From an uncultured Rhodanobacteraceae bacterium (lineage in GTDB: Bacteria; Pseudomonadota; Gammaproteobacteria; Xanthomonadales; Ahniellaceae), in contig CALMWD010000488.1 of NCBI GenBank assembly GCA_937873105.1, positions 1-10,044 on the forward strand: DNA of 10,044 bases. Reading direction: 5' to 3'. Positions 1 to 5,833 of the stretch are shown piece by piece (positions within the stretch are counted from its first letter, which is position 1; each line of letters starts with the position of its first letter). A program made the translations under genes and the position numbers. The notes under the pieces are model-generated. The model was not told where the DNA came from. It made no database searches and worked only from the letters and a program-made list of their open reading frames with translations.

Positions 1-151
1 AAATGAACGAGCCGGTCATGCCGATGATGGCCGACATCACCAGGCCGCCGCCGAGGCTGCCGTTGCGGTTGAGGCCGAAGATCGAGCCGACCAGGCCCAG
101 CAGGACCATGATCGCGAGGTTGGTGCCGATGAAGAGCGCGATGCGTAACAT
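1..151 (-). CDS. htpX: Protease HtpX, N-terminal fragment (cut by window edge)
   Basis: The first 50 codons are visible on the minus strand, starting MLRIALFIGTNLAIMVLLGL and ending near GMTGSFI. This matches the conserved start of HtpX, a zinc metalloprotease of the inner membrane (M48 family) that helps degrade damaged membrane proteins. Residues 3 to about 26 form the first membrane segment, and the closing G-(M/F)-G/T-GSF(I/V) stretch begins the second. The HEXXH zinc motif lies outside the window. The ATG at 151 is preceded by a GGAA about eight bases upstream on the same strand, a fair ribosome binding site. The gene is divergent from gluQ, with 83 bp between the two starts. The identification rests on a short N-terminal piece, so a related small membrane protein is possible but less likely. 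Confidence 0.82.
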   Translation of the reverse strand, partial: MLRIALFIGTNLAIMVLLGLVGSIFGLNRNGSLGGGLVMSAIIGMTGSFI

Positions 152-234
152 GCGGATGTTCCGATTCCCGCTGCCGACGTTGGCAGCACGCCGATACTGC
201 GGCGTTTGCGAATAATTTCAAGCGCGAAGCGACC

Positions 235-1152
235 ATGGATGAACGAGCCGGACAGCATCGTGACGACGCCGTGAAAACATCGCGGTATCGCGGCCGTTTC
301 GCGCCCTCGCCCACCGGCGACCTGCATTTCGGATCGCTGGTCGCGGCGTTGGGCAGCTGGCTGCGCGCGCAGTCGAAAGGCGGCGCCTGGCTGGTCCGCA
401 TCGAAGACCTCGATCCGCCGCGCGACGTCGCCGGCGCCGCCGAACGCATCCTCGCGACCCTGGCCGCCTTCGGCCTGGTCCCCGACGAACCGGTGCTGCG
501 CCAGAGCGAGCGGCACGCGCTGTACGAGGCGGCGTTGCGGCAGCTGATCGCGCGCGGCCTCGCCTTTCCCTGCGCCTGCAGCCGCAAGCAGCTGGAGGCG
601 AGCGGCGGCCTGCATCTCGCGTCCTGTCCTGCGCCTGCCGCCGGCACCGCCCACGCCTGGCGCGCGCGCGTGCCGGACCTCGACCTCGGCTTCGACGACG
701 CCGTGGTCGGGCACTACGCCCAATCGCTGCGGCGCGAGGTCGGCGACTTCGTGCTCAAGCGCAACGACGGCCTGTTCGCCTACCAGCTGGCCGTGGTCGT
801 GGACGACGCCGCACAAGGCATCACCGAGGTGGTCCGCGGCGCCGATCTGCTCGATTCGACCCCGCGCCAGATCTGGCTGCAACAGGCGCTCGGCCTGCCC
901 ACGCCGGCCTACCTGCACCTGCCGCTGGTGCTCGACGAACATGGCCGCAAGCTCGGCAAATCGCTGGCCAGCCTGCCGGTCGACGCGGGCGATCCCTTGC
1001 CTGCCCTGCGCGCCGCGCTGCGGTTCCTCGGCCAATCCGAACACACCGCCCGCGGCAGCGTCGCTGACTTGTTGCAGCGCGCCACGAACGCCTTCGATAT
1101 CGACGCGATTCCCGCAGCCATACCCTCCCGCATCGTCGAAGGCAGCGACTAG
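235..1152 (+). CDS. gluQ: Glutamyl-queuosine tRNA(Asp) synthetase
   Basis: GluQ is a shortened glutamyl-tRNA synthetase without an anticodon-binding domain. It attaches glutamate to the queuosine base of tRNA-Asp in the cytoplasm. The class I catalytic core is complete: RFAPSPTGDLHFGS (residues 21-34) holds the HIGH-like motif, IEDLDPPR follows at 56-63, and KLGKS at 239-243 is the KMSKS-like loop. A zinc-site cluster shows C113, C115 and C131; the fourth position, a tyrosine in the E. coli enzyme as I recall it, is H127 here. At 305 residues the length is normal. The start is uncertain: neither ATG 235 nor the in-frame GTG 271 has a clear ribosome binding site, and starting at 271 would give a protein beginning just before YRGRFAPSP, as most family members do. 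The stop is 41 bp before phaB, so read-through into phaB is possible. The dksA gene often found beside gluQ is not here. Confidence 0.95.
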   Translation: MDERAGQHRDDAVKTSRYRGRFAPSPTGDLHFGSLVAALGSWLRAQSKGGAWLVRIEDLDPPRDVAGAAERILATLAAFGLVPDEPVLRQSERHALYEAALRQLIARGLAFPCACSRKQLEASGGLHLASCPAPAAGTAHAWRARVPDLDLGFDDAVVGHYAQSLRREVGDFVLKRNDGLFAYQLAVVVDDAAQGITEVVRGADLLDSTPRQIWLQQALGLPTPAYLHLPLVLDEHGRKLGKSLASLPVDAGDPLPALRAALRFLGQSEHTARGSVADLLQRATNAFDIDAIPAAIPSRIVEGSD

Positions 1153-1193
1153 AATCCCCGCGTCGCCGCAACCGCGGACTACGGAGAGGGAAC

Positions 1194-1934
1194 ATGACGC
1201 AACGTATTGCACTCGTCACCGGCGGTACCGGCGGCATCGGCACCGCGATCTGCCAGCGCCTGGCCAAGCTCGGCCACCGCGTCGCGACCAACTACCGCGA
1301 CGAGGCCAAGGCCCGCGCCTGGCAGGACGAGCAGAAGCGCCTCGGTTACGACTTCGCGATCGCCCCCGGCGACGTGTCCAGCCCGGAATCCGCGGCGGAC
1401 ATGATCAAGGCCGTCGAGACGCAACTCGGCCCGGTCGACATCCTCGTCAACAACGCCGGCATCACCCGCGACACCACCTTTCATCGCATGACCGCGTTGC
1501 AGTGGCAGGAAGTGATCAATACCAACCTGAACTCCTGCTACAACGTCACCCGCGCCGTCATCGACGGCATGCGCGCGCGCCAGTGGGGCCGCATCGTCCA
1601 GATCTCCTCGATCAACGGCCAGAAGGGCCAGTACGGCCAGGCCAACTACGCCGCGGCCAAGGCCGGCATGCACGGCTTCACGATCTCGCTGGCCCAGGAA
1701 AGCGCGAAGTTCGGCATCACCGTCAACACCGTGTCGCCGGGCTACGTCGCGACCGACATGGTCATGGCCGTGCCCGAGGAAGTGCGCGCCAAGATCGTCG
1801 CCCAGATCCCGACCGGCCGTCTCGGCAAGCCCGAGGAGATCGCCTATGCCGTCGCCTTCCTGGTGAACGAGGAAGCCGCATGGATCACGGGCGCGAACCT
1901 GTCGATCAACGGCGGCCACTACATGGGTTGGTGA
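1194..1934 (+). CDS. phaB: Acetoacetyl-CoA reductase (first copy)
   Basis: A 246-residue classical short-chain dehydrogenase that reduces acetoacetyl-CoA to (R)-3-hydroxybutyryl-CoA, the monomer for PHA synthase. It opens with MTQRIALVTGG, almost as in the Cupriavidus PhaB. Visible motifs are the cofactor loop TGGTGGIG (9-16), NNAG (86-89), N111, catalytic S139 within SSINGQ, Y152 and K156. The NGQKGQYGQANY stretch (141-152) is typical of PhaB rather than FabG. The second beta strand ends in NYR (33-35), with an arginine and no aspartate, which usually goes with NADP(H) use. A strong ribosome binding site (GGAGAGGG) lies before the ATG. The gene follows gluQ by 41 bp and is followed by phaR, which supports a PHA role. 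No phaA or phaC gene is in the window. Confidence 0.93.
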   Translation: MTQRIALVTGGTGGIGTAICQRLAKLGHRVATNYRDEAKARAWQDEQKRLGYDFAIAPGDVSSPESAADMIKAVETQLGPVDILVNNAGITRDTTFHRMTALQWQEVINTNLNSCYNVTRAVIDGMRARQWGRIVQISSINGQKGQYGQANYAAAKAGMHGFTISLAQESAKFGITVNTVSPGYVATDMVMAVPEEVRAKIVAQIPTGRLGKPEEIAYAVAFLVNEEAAWITGANLSINGGHYMGW

Positions 1935-1983
1935 TCGGCCCTAAAGCATTGTTGCGGCGTGCCGGATTCTTGACCTGCATCTG

Positions 1984-1994
1984 GTGCGCCGCAC
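1984..1994. promoter_or_regulatory. Possible PhaR operator (GTGC-N3-GCAC dyad)
   Basis: GTGCGCCGCAC is a perfect 4+4 inverted repeat with a 3-bp centre, 23 to 33 bases before the phaR start, in the place of a -35 element. TGC-N3-GCA dyads are reported as sites for PhaR of Paracoccus, and PhaR proteins usually repress their own gene. An autoregulatory operator is therefore plausible. G+C-rich DNA makes such short dyads common, so confidence is low. Confidence 0.3.
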
Positions 1995-2002
1995 AAGCCT
2001 TC

Positions 2003-2011
2003 TGCTAGTTT
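2003..2011 (+). promoter_or_regulatory. Candidate extended -10 element of phaR
   Basis: TGCTAGTTT has the TGN-TAnnnT form of an extended -10 element. The hexamer ends six bases before the phaR ATG, so transcription would start at or next to the A of ATG. No good -35 sits at the usual distance; a TTGACC at 1970-1975 is about 30 bases away, too far. No Shine-Dalgarno sequence precedes the gene, which agrees with a leaderless mRNA. Confidence 0.35.
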
Positions 2012-2017
2012 CGGGCC

Positions 2018-2506
2018 ATGACCAAGAGCCCGCGCATCATCAAGAAGTATCCGAATCGCCGGTTGTACGACACCGAGATCTCGAGCTACATCACCGTCGA
2101 TGAAGTCCGCCAGCTGGTCGTCGACGGCGAGGATTTCGAAGTCCGCGACGCCAAGACCGGCGAAGATCTCACGCGCACCGTCCTGCTGCAGATCATCAGC
2201 GAGCACGAGGACAAGGGGCAGCCACTGTTCAGCACCAAACTGCTGTCGCAGTTCATCCGCTTCTACGGCGATTCGATGCAGGGCTTCATGGGCAGCTACC
2301 TCGAGCGCAGCATGCAGGTCTTCCTCGATCAGCAGGGCCAGTTCCGCAGCCAGATGAACAGCCTGCTCGGGCAGACGCCGTGGTCGGTGCTGAACGACAT
2401 GACCGAGCGCAACCTCGAACTGTGGAAGCAGATGCAATCCAAGTTCATGGGCGAGGCCGCCGCGGCGAAGCCCTCGCCGACCAAGCCCGGCGACAAGAAG
2501 CGCTGA
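2018..2506 (+). CDS. phaR: PHA synthesis regulator PhaR
   Basis: PhaR is a cytoplasmic repressor that binds DNA when little polymer is present and moves to the surface of PHA granules when it forms, releasing phasin and phaR promoters. The 162-residue product has the hallmark N-terminal DNA-binding region (about residues 6-64) with IIKKYPNRRLYDTEISSYIT, followed by the PHB accumulation regulator domain (about 70-112) with FIRFYGDSMQGFMGSYLERS. The C-terminal end is rich in Ala, Lys and Pro and looks disordered. The length is slightly below that of the Cupriavidus protein because of this short tail. The start is fixed by the conserved N-terminus and has no ribosome binding site. The gene sits between two acetoacetyl-CoA reductase genes, with 83 bp before it and 98 bp after it. 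Confidence 0.95.
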   Translation: MTKSPRIIKKYPNRRLYDTEISSYITVDEVRQLVVDGEDFEVRDAKTGEDLTRTVLLQIISEHEDKGQPLFSTKLLSQFIRFYGDSMQGFMGSYLERSMQVFLDQQGQFRSQMNSLLGQTPWSVLNDMTERNLELWKQMQSKFMGEAAAAKPSPTKPGDKKR

Positions 2507-2510
2507 GTCG

Positions 2511-2528
2511 AGGCCGCCCTGCCGGCCT
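2511..2528 (+). terminator. Weak hairpin after phaR
   Basis: AGGCCG and CGGCCT form a 6-bp perfect stem with a 6-base loop, four bases after the phaR stop. No T-run follows directly (a T5 lies about 17 bases further on), so this is at best a weak or Rho-assisted stop, or an RNA-protecting 3' hairpin. Confidence 0.25.
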
Positions 2529-2604
2529 GTCCCTTCGTCGTATGGATTTTTCCGCGGCGCAGCAATAAATTCCGGTTTCTCTTTCCTGTTCAGGGGTTCA
2601 ACGC

Positions 2605-3351
2605 ATGTCGCAGCGCATCGCCATTGTCACGGGCGGTATCGGTGGTCTCGGCTCGGCGATCTGCCGCAAGCTGGCCGAATCGGGCCGTACCGTCGTCGCC
2701 GCCGACCTCGGCGTGCGCGAGGACCGCATCGCCGAATTCAAGGGGGAGATGGCCGACCTCGGCGATCGCGTCCGCTTCGAAGCGCTGAACGTCGCCGACG
2801 AGCGCTCCTGCAACGACCTGGTCGCGCGCGTGAATGCGCAGTACGGCCGCGTCGACGTGCTCGTGAACGCCGCCGGCATCACTCGCGACACGACCCTGCG
2901 CAAGATGAGCACGGCACAGTGGCAGGACCTGATGCGAGTCAACCTCGACGGCGTGTTCTACATGAGCCGTGCCGTGGTCGAGGGCATGTGCGACCGCAGC
3001 TTCGGCCGCATCGTCAACATCTCGTCGGTAAACGGCCAGACCGGACAGTTCGGGCAGACCAACTATTCGGCGTCCAAGGCCGGCCTGCACGGCTTCACGA
3101 TGGCCCTGGCCCGCGAAGTGGCGCGCAAGGGCGTGACCGTGAACTCGGTCTCGCCGGGCTACTGCCGCACCGCCATGGTCATGGCCATCCCGGACAACAT
3201 CCGCGACCAGATCGGCAGCCAGATCCCGGTGGGCCGCATCGGCGAACCGTCCGACATCGCGCGCGCCGTGGACTTTCTCGCCGCGGACGACGCCGGCTTC
3301 ATCACCGGCGTCAACCTGCCGGTCAACGGCGGCCTGTTCATCAGCTTCTGA
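2605..3351 (+). CDS. phaB: Acetoacetyl-CoA reductase paralogue (second copy)
   Basis: A 248-residue short-chain dehydrogenase of the PhaB group. It likely reduces acetoacetyl-CoA or a close 3-oxoacyl-CoA, or runs the reverse oxidation. Motifs: TGGIGGLG (9-16), NAAG (88-91) where the first copy has NNAG, N113, catalytic S141 in SSVNGQ, Y154 and K158. The NGQTGQFGQTNY block (143-154) is the PhaB signature. The second beta strand ends in VVAADLG with D34, the aspartate that usually binds the adenosine ribose of NAD(H) and rejects NADP(H). The cofactor choice may therefore differ from the first copy. AGGGG eight bases before ATG is a good ribosome binding site, after a pyrimidine-rich leader. The two copies are clearly homologous but well diverged, so this is not a recent duplication. 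The exact substrate is inferred from context. Confidence 0.88.
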   Translation: MSQRIAIVTGGIGGLGSAICRKLAESGRTVVAADLGVREDRIAEFKGEMADLGDRVRFEALNVADERSCNDLVARVNAQYGRVDVLVNAAGITRDTTLRKMSTAQWQDLMRVNLDGVFYMSRAVVEGMCDRSFGRIVNISSVNGQTGQFGQTNYSASKAGLHGFTMALAREVARKGVTVNSVSPGYCRTAMVMAIPDNIRDQIGSQIPVGRIGEPSDIARAVDFLAADDAGFITGVNLPVNGGLFISF

Positions 3352-3357
3352 CCGCGG

Positions 3358-3377
3358 CGCGCGACCTCAGTCGCGCG
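3358..3377. terminator. Perfect hairpin between convergent genes
   Basis: CGCGCGAC and GTCGCGCG form a perfect 8-bp stem with a 4-base loop, placed where the plus-strand phaB copy (stop at 3351) and the minus-strand sulfotransferase gene (stop 3369-3367) meet. The stop codon of the minus-strand gene lies in the loop. The symmetry would serve both directions. There is no T-run on either side, so it is not a textbook intrinsic terminator; Rho help or simple roadblocking is possible. Confidence 0.45.
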
Positions 3378-4989
3378 ACATCAACCCGGCCTCGATCAGC
3401 TTCTCGCGCATCGGCGCGACCTGCTGGGCGTAGGGCTGCCAGGCGCCAACGCCGCGCGCGTGGATGCGCTCGCGCACCAGCACCGCGCTGGCGGTCGCGA
3501 CCGGCTTGTCGTTGGCGGTGGGATCTTCCGCGCCCTCGACCCAATCGAGGCCGCAGAAGCGATACAGCGCCTTGGTCACCAGGCTCGGCACGCTCACGAG
3601 CTGCTCGTAGCGCAGCGGGAACACGCGCTTGGGCAGGGCCGATTCGCAACGCCGCAACCAGTTGGCATAACGCACGTAGTGCGCGGCGATCGCGTCCTGG
3701 TCATAGGCATACGGGTAGATCGCGCCGAAGACGTCGCTCCAGACCGCGAAGCAGGTGTCGAGCGGATCGCGCACCACGTGCACGATGCGCGCCTCCGGCA
3801 GCGCCGCGGCAATGGCATGCACGTAGAAGCTGTTGCCCGCCATCTTGTCGGTGACGAAGCCGCCGGGCCCGAAGCGCTCGCGCAGGCGTTCGCGGTAGGC
3901 CGCCCCGACACGCGCCCAGTCGACCTCGCCGAGACGCGCGGCGATATCCTGATTCATGAACGAACCGGTCTCGATGCCGAGTTTGCGCTTGACGCAGACA
4001 TTGAAGTCCTGGAGTTCGCCGCCCAGGCGTACTTCCGGATGATTGCCGAGCAGGCGTTCGACCAGGGTGGTGCCGGAACGCGGCATGCCGATCAGGAAGA
4101 TCGGCACCGGGGAGTCGTCCGGCCCGCGCTCGGCGACGTCGGGGGCGATGCCCGCGAACATCGCCTCGGCCTGCTTTTCAAGTGTGGCGAAGAGTTCGGC
4201 TTCCCACTGGCTGTCGAAGCCGATGAGCTTGCGCATGACGGCGTTGGCGCGTTCCAGCGCGGCGGCCGCATCGCCGTGGCGACCGGCGTCGTTCAGCTCC
4301 TTCGCCAGCGCGAAGTCGAGCAGGGCCAATGGCTCCGAATCCACCGCCAGCAGGGGCCGCGCGGCTTCGATGCGGTCGACGTGGTTCGCATCCGCGGGCC
4401 AGCGTTCGAGGTCGGCGATGGCCCAATGCGCCATCGCGTAACCCGGCGCGGCCAAGAGTGCGCGCTCGAAACAGGCCAGGGCGTCGTCGCGGCGACCGAG
4501 CGCGCGGAAGGCGGTGCCCTGGTTGAACAGGTAGATCGGATTCGACGACGCCATCGCGTTGGCGCGCTCGAACAAGGGCAAGGCCGCCTCGGCGTCGCCG
4601 AACTGGGTCAGCACGGAAGCGATTCGATCGAGCAAGGGCGCCTCGTCCATCGGCAACTGGGCGCCACGGCGCGCCGCCTGCAGCGCGAGATGGGCGTCGC
4701 TGCGCAGCATGTGGCAGCGGGCCAGATGGGCCTGAATCTCGGCACGTTTCGGCTCCAGCTGGGCCGCACGATCCGCGCTGGCGATGGCCGCGTCGTAGCG
4801 CGCCGCCGCCGATTCCGCCAGCGAACGGTAGAACCAGCCGATGCCCAGGCGCGGGAACTGCTTCGTCAGGGACTCGGTCACGGCCCTCGCCGCGGCGGCA
4901 TTGCCGATGTCGAGGTAGTCGCGGGCACGGCGCAGCTCGCGCTGGATGCGCAGGACATTCGGGGGCGGCGCGGTAAGGGTCTGGCTCAT
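3367..4989 (-). CDS. TPR-repeat sulfotransferase fusion protein
   Basis: A 540-residue cytoplasmic protein with no signal peptide. Residues about 15-250 are helical tetratricopeptide repeats, for example at 151-180 (NPIYLFNQGTAFRALGRRDD onwards). Residues about 295-530 are a sulfotransferase domain that would move sulfate from PAPS to an unknown acceptor. The PAPS phosphosulfate loop is IFLIGMPRSGTTLVERLL (297-314), followed by DKMAGNS (381-387) and HVVRDPLDTCFAVW (404-417), which holds the 3'-phosphate-binding arginine. A C-terminal RGVGAWQPY (512-520) is typical of this family. The TPR part probably holds the acceptor protein. I chose ATG 4989 because the helical domain starts just after it; an ATG four codons upstream is equally possible and neither has a clear ribosome binding site. 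The reading frame stays open further upstream but with non-coding-like sequence. The gene converges on the second phaB and diverges from the gntR gene. The acceptor cannot be told. Confidence 0.88.
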   Translation of the reverse strand: MSQTLTAPPPNVLRIQRELRRARDYLDIGNAAAARAVTESLTKQFPRLGIGWFYRSLAESAAARYDAAIASADRAAQLEPKRAEIQAHLARCHMLRSDAHLALQAARRGAQLPMDEAPLLDRIASVLTQFGDAEAALPLFERANAMASSNPIYLFNQGTAFRALGRRDDALACFERALLAAPGYAMAHWAIADLERWPADANHVDRIEAARPLLAVDSEPLALLDFALAKELNDAGRHGDAAAALERANAVMRKLIGFDSQWEAELFATLEKQAEAMFAGIAPDVAERGPDDSPVPIFLIGMPRSGTTLVERLLGNHPEVRLGGELQDFNVCVKRKLGIETGSFMNQDIAARLGEVDWARVGAAYRERLRERFGPGGFVTDKMAGNSFYVHAIAAALPEARIVHVVRDPLDTCFAVWSDVFGAIYPYAYDQDAIAAHYVRYANWLRRCESALPKRVFPLRYEQLVSVPSLVTKALYRFCGLDWVEGAEDPTANDKPVATASAVLVRERIHARGVGAWQPYAQQVAPMREKLIEAGLMSRD

Positions 4990-5026
4990 GGGACATCGCA
5001 TTCGGCTGACGGACCGCGGAGGATAC

Positions 5027-5056
5027 ATCATGCGAATACCCGCAGCGGGCGAACAA
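5027..5056 (-). promoter_or_regulatory. Possible promoter of the TPR-sulfotransferase gene
   Basis: On the minus strand TTGTTC (5056-5051) and CATGAT (5032-5027) are 18 bases apart, matching 3/6 and 4/6 of the sigma-70 boxes. Transcription would begin near 5020 and give a leader of about 30 bases. The match is modest and could be chance. Confidence 0.25.
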
Positions 5057-5072
5057 TTCCATTCCCGAACAA
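5050..5072. repeat. Short direct repeat CGAACAA, 16-bp period
   Basis: CGAACAA occurs at 5050-5056 and again at 5066-5072 in the same orientation, in the divergent intergenic region (4990-5161). The first copy overlaps the possible -35 of the minus-strand gene. A spacing of 16 bp is about one and a half helical turns, so the two copies would face opposite sides of the DNA. It may be a regulator site or chance. Confidence 0.25.
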
Positions 5073-5146
5073 GGGGATAGCGGGTGACGTCGGCGCCCTG
5101 TCCGGGACCCGTGCCATCGGTTGGGCTGGTCGTCTGAAACTGCATT

Positions 5147-5156
5147 CTGTATACAG
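5147..5156. promoter_or_regulatory. Perfect palindrome CTGTATACAG, likely GntR-family operator
   Basis: A perfect 10-bp palindrome ends five bases before the start codon of the GntR-type regulator. TGTATACA cores are well known as sites for GntR-family regulators of the FadR/FCD and HutC groups, so this is probably the protein's own operator. A wider, off-centre dyad AAACTG (5137-5142) and CAGTTT (5154-5159) overlaps it. The palindrome covers the candidate -10 hexamer, so binding would block RNA polymerase directly. It is the only perfect palindrome of this type seen in the intergenic region. Confidence 0.6.
5150..5155 (+). promoter_or_regulatory. Candidate -10 box of the gntR gene (leaderless)
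   Basis: TATACA (4/6 match to TATAAT) ends six bases before ATG 5162, so the transcript would start at the start codon. No purine-rich ribosome binding site exists upstream. A good -35 is not seen at 17 bp. The same geometry is found before phaR. Confidence 0.4.
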
Positions 5157-5161
5157 TTTTC

Positions 5162-5833
5162 ATGCTGACCGATCGCACCCACCTCCGCATCAATGTGCTC
5201 GCCGAAGTCACCGCCCGCTGGACGGACGGCCGACTGCCGCCGGGCCGCATCAACGAATCCGCGCTCGCCGAAGAACTCGGGATCAGCCGGACCCCGTTGC
5301 GCGAAGCCCTGCTGGTCATGGAGCAGCGCGGCATGCTCGACGCCAGCCTCGGCCGCGGCTTCAGCGTGCGCCCGCTCTGCCGCGAAGAGGCGGAGGATCT
5401 CTATCCGCTGCTCGCGGTGCTCGAACCGATGGCCCTGCGCCTGGGCTTCGCCGCGGCCCGCGCCGACGCGCCCGCCCTGCGCGACCTGCTGGAACGCATG
5501 GCGACCAGCACCGACACGTCGGAACTGCAACGCCTGTCGATGCAGTGGTCGCAACGACTGTTGGGCGGCTGCGCCAATCGGCCCCTGAAGCGGATGCTGG
5601 CCGACCTGTACCGGCATGCGGCGCGCTACGAGTTCGCGACGCTCGCTCACGGCTTTCCGGTGGGCGACGCCATCGTCCAGCACCAGGCCATCGTCGACGC
5701 GATCGCATCCGGCGACGTCGAACTTGCTGCGTCGCGGCTCGGCGCGACCTGGCAGCGTTGCCTGGACGCGCTGCTGGCCTGGCTGCCGACTGCCAACAAC
5801 ATCCCGCCCCAACCACGGAGATTCAAACGATGA
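5162..5833 (+). CDS. GntR-family transcriptional regulator, FCD type
   Basis: A 223-residue DNA-binding regulator. The winged helix-turn-helix spans about residues 8-72, with the typical ESALAEELGISRTPLREALL (32-51) and the wing RGFSVRPL (65-72). Residues about 75-205 look like an all-helical FCD ligand-binding domain, ending in the familiar IVQHQAIVDAIASGDVELAA pattern (171-190). Of the usual FCD metal ligands only H174 is clear: the Asp and His of the D-x3-H helix align with S126 and S130, and the last His with T196/W197. It may therefore bind a ligand without metal. The ATG at 5162 is the only sensible start because the DNA-binding domain begins at once. The stop codon overlaps the next start (ATGA), so the two proteins are probably translated together. 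It likely represses its own operon through the CTGTATACAG palindrome; its inducer is unknown. Confidence 0.92.
   Translation: MLTDRTHLRINVLAEVTARWTDGRLPPGRINESALAEELGISRTPLREALLVMEQRGMLDASLGRGFSVRPLCREEAEDLYPLLAVLEPMALRLGFAAARADAPALRDLLERMATSTDTSELQRLSMQWSQRLLGGCANRPLKRMLADLYRHAARYEFATLAHGFPVGDAIVQHQAIVDAIASGDVELAASRLGATWQRCLDALLAWLPTANNIPPQPRRFKR

Noticed and set aside
152..234. A minus-strand TTGAAA as -35 of htpX
   Set aside because: No acceptable -10 lies 16-18 bases downstream (the best hexamer there matches two of six positions), so no promoter is called in this divergent gap.
1158..1177. CCGCG-N10-CGCGG dyad between gluQ and phaB
   Set aside because: The arms are five bases of pure G+C with a long loop, common by chance here, and there is no T-run for a terminator.
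37..1212. A 391-codon minus-strand open frame opposite gluQ
   Set aside because: The plus strand encodes the complete GluQ catalytic motifs, and the minus frame shows no domain.
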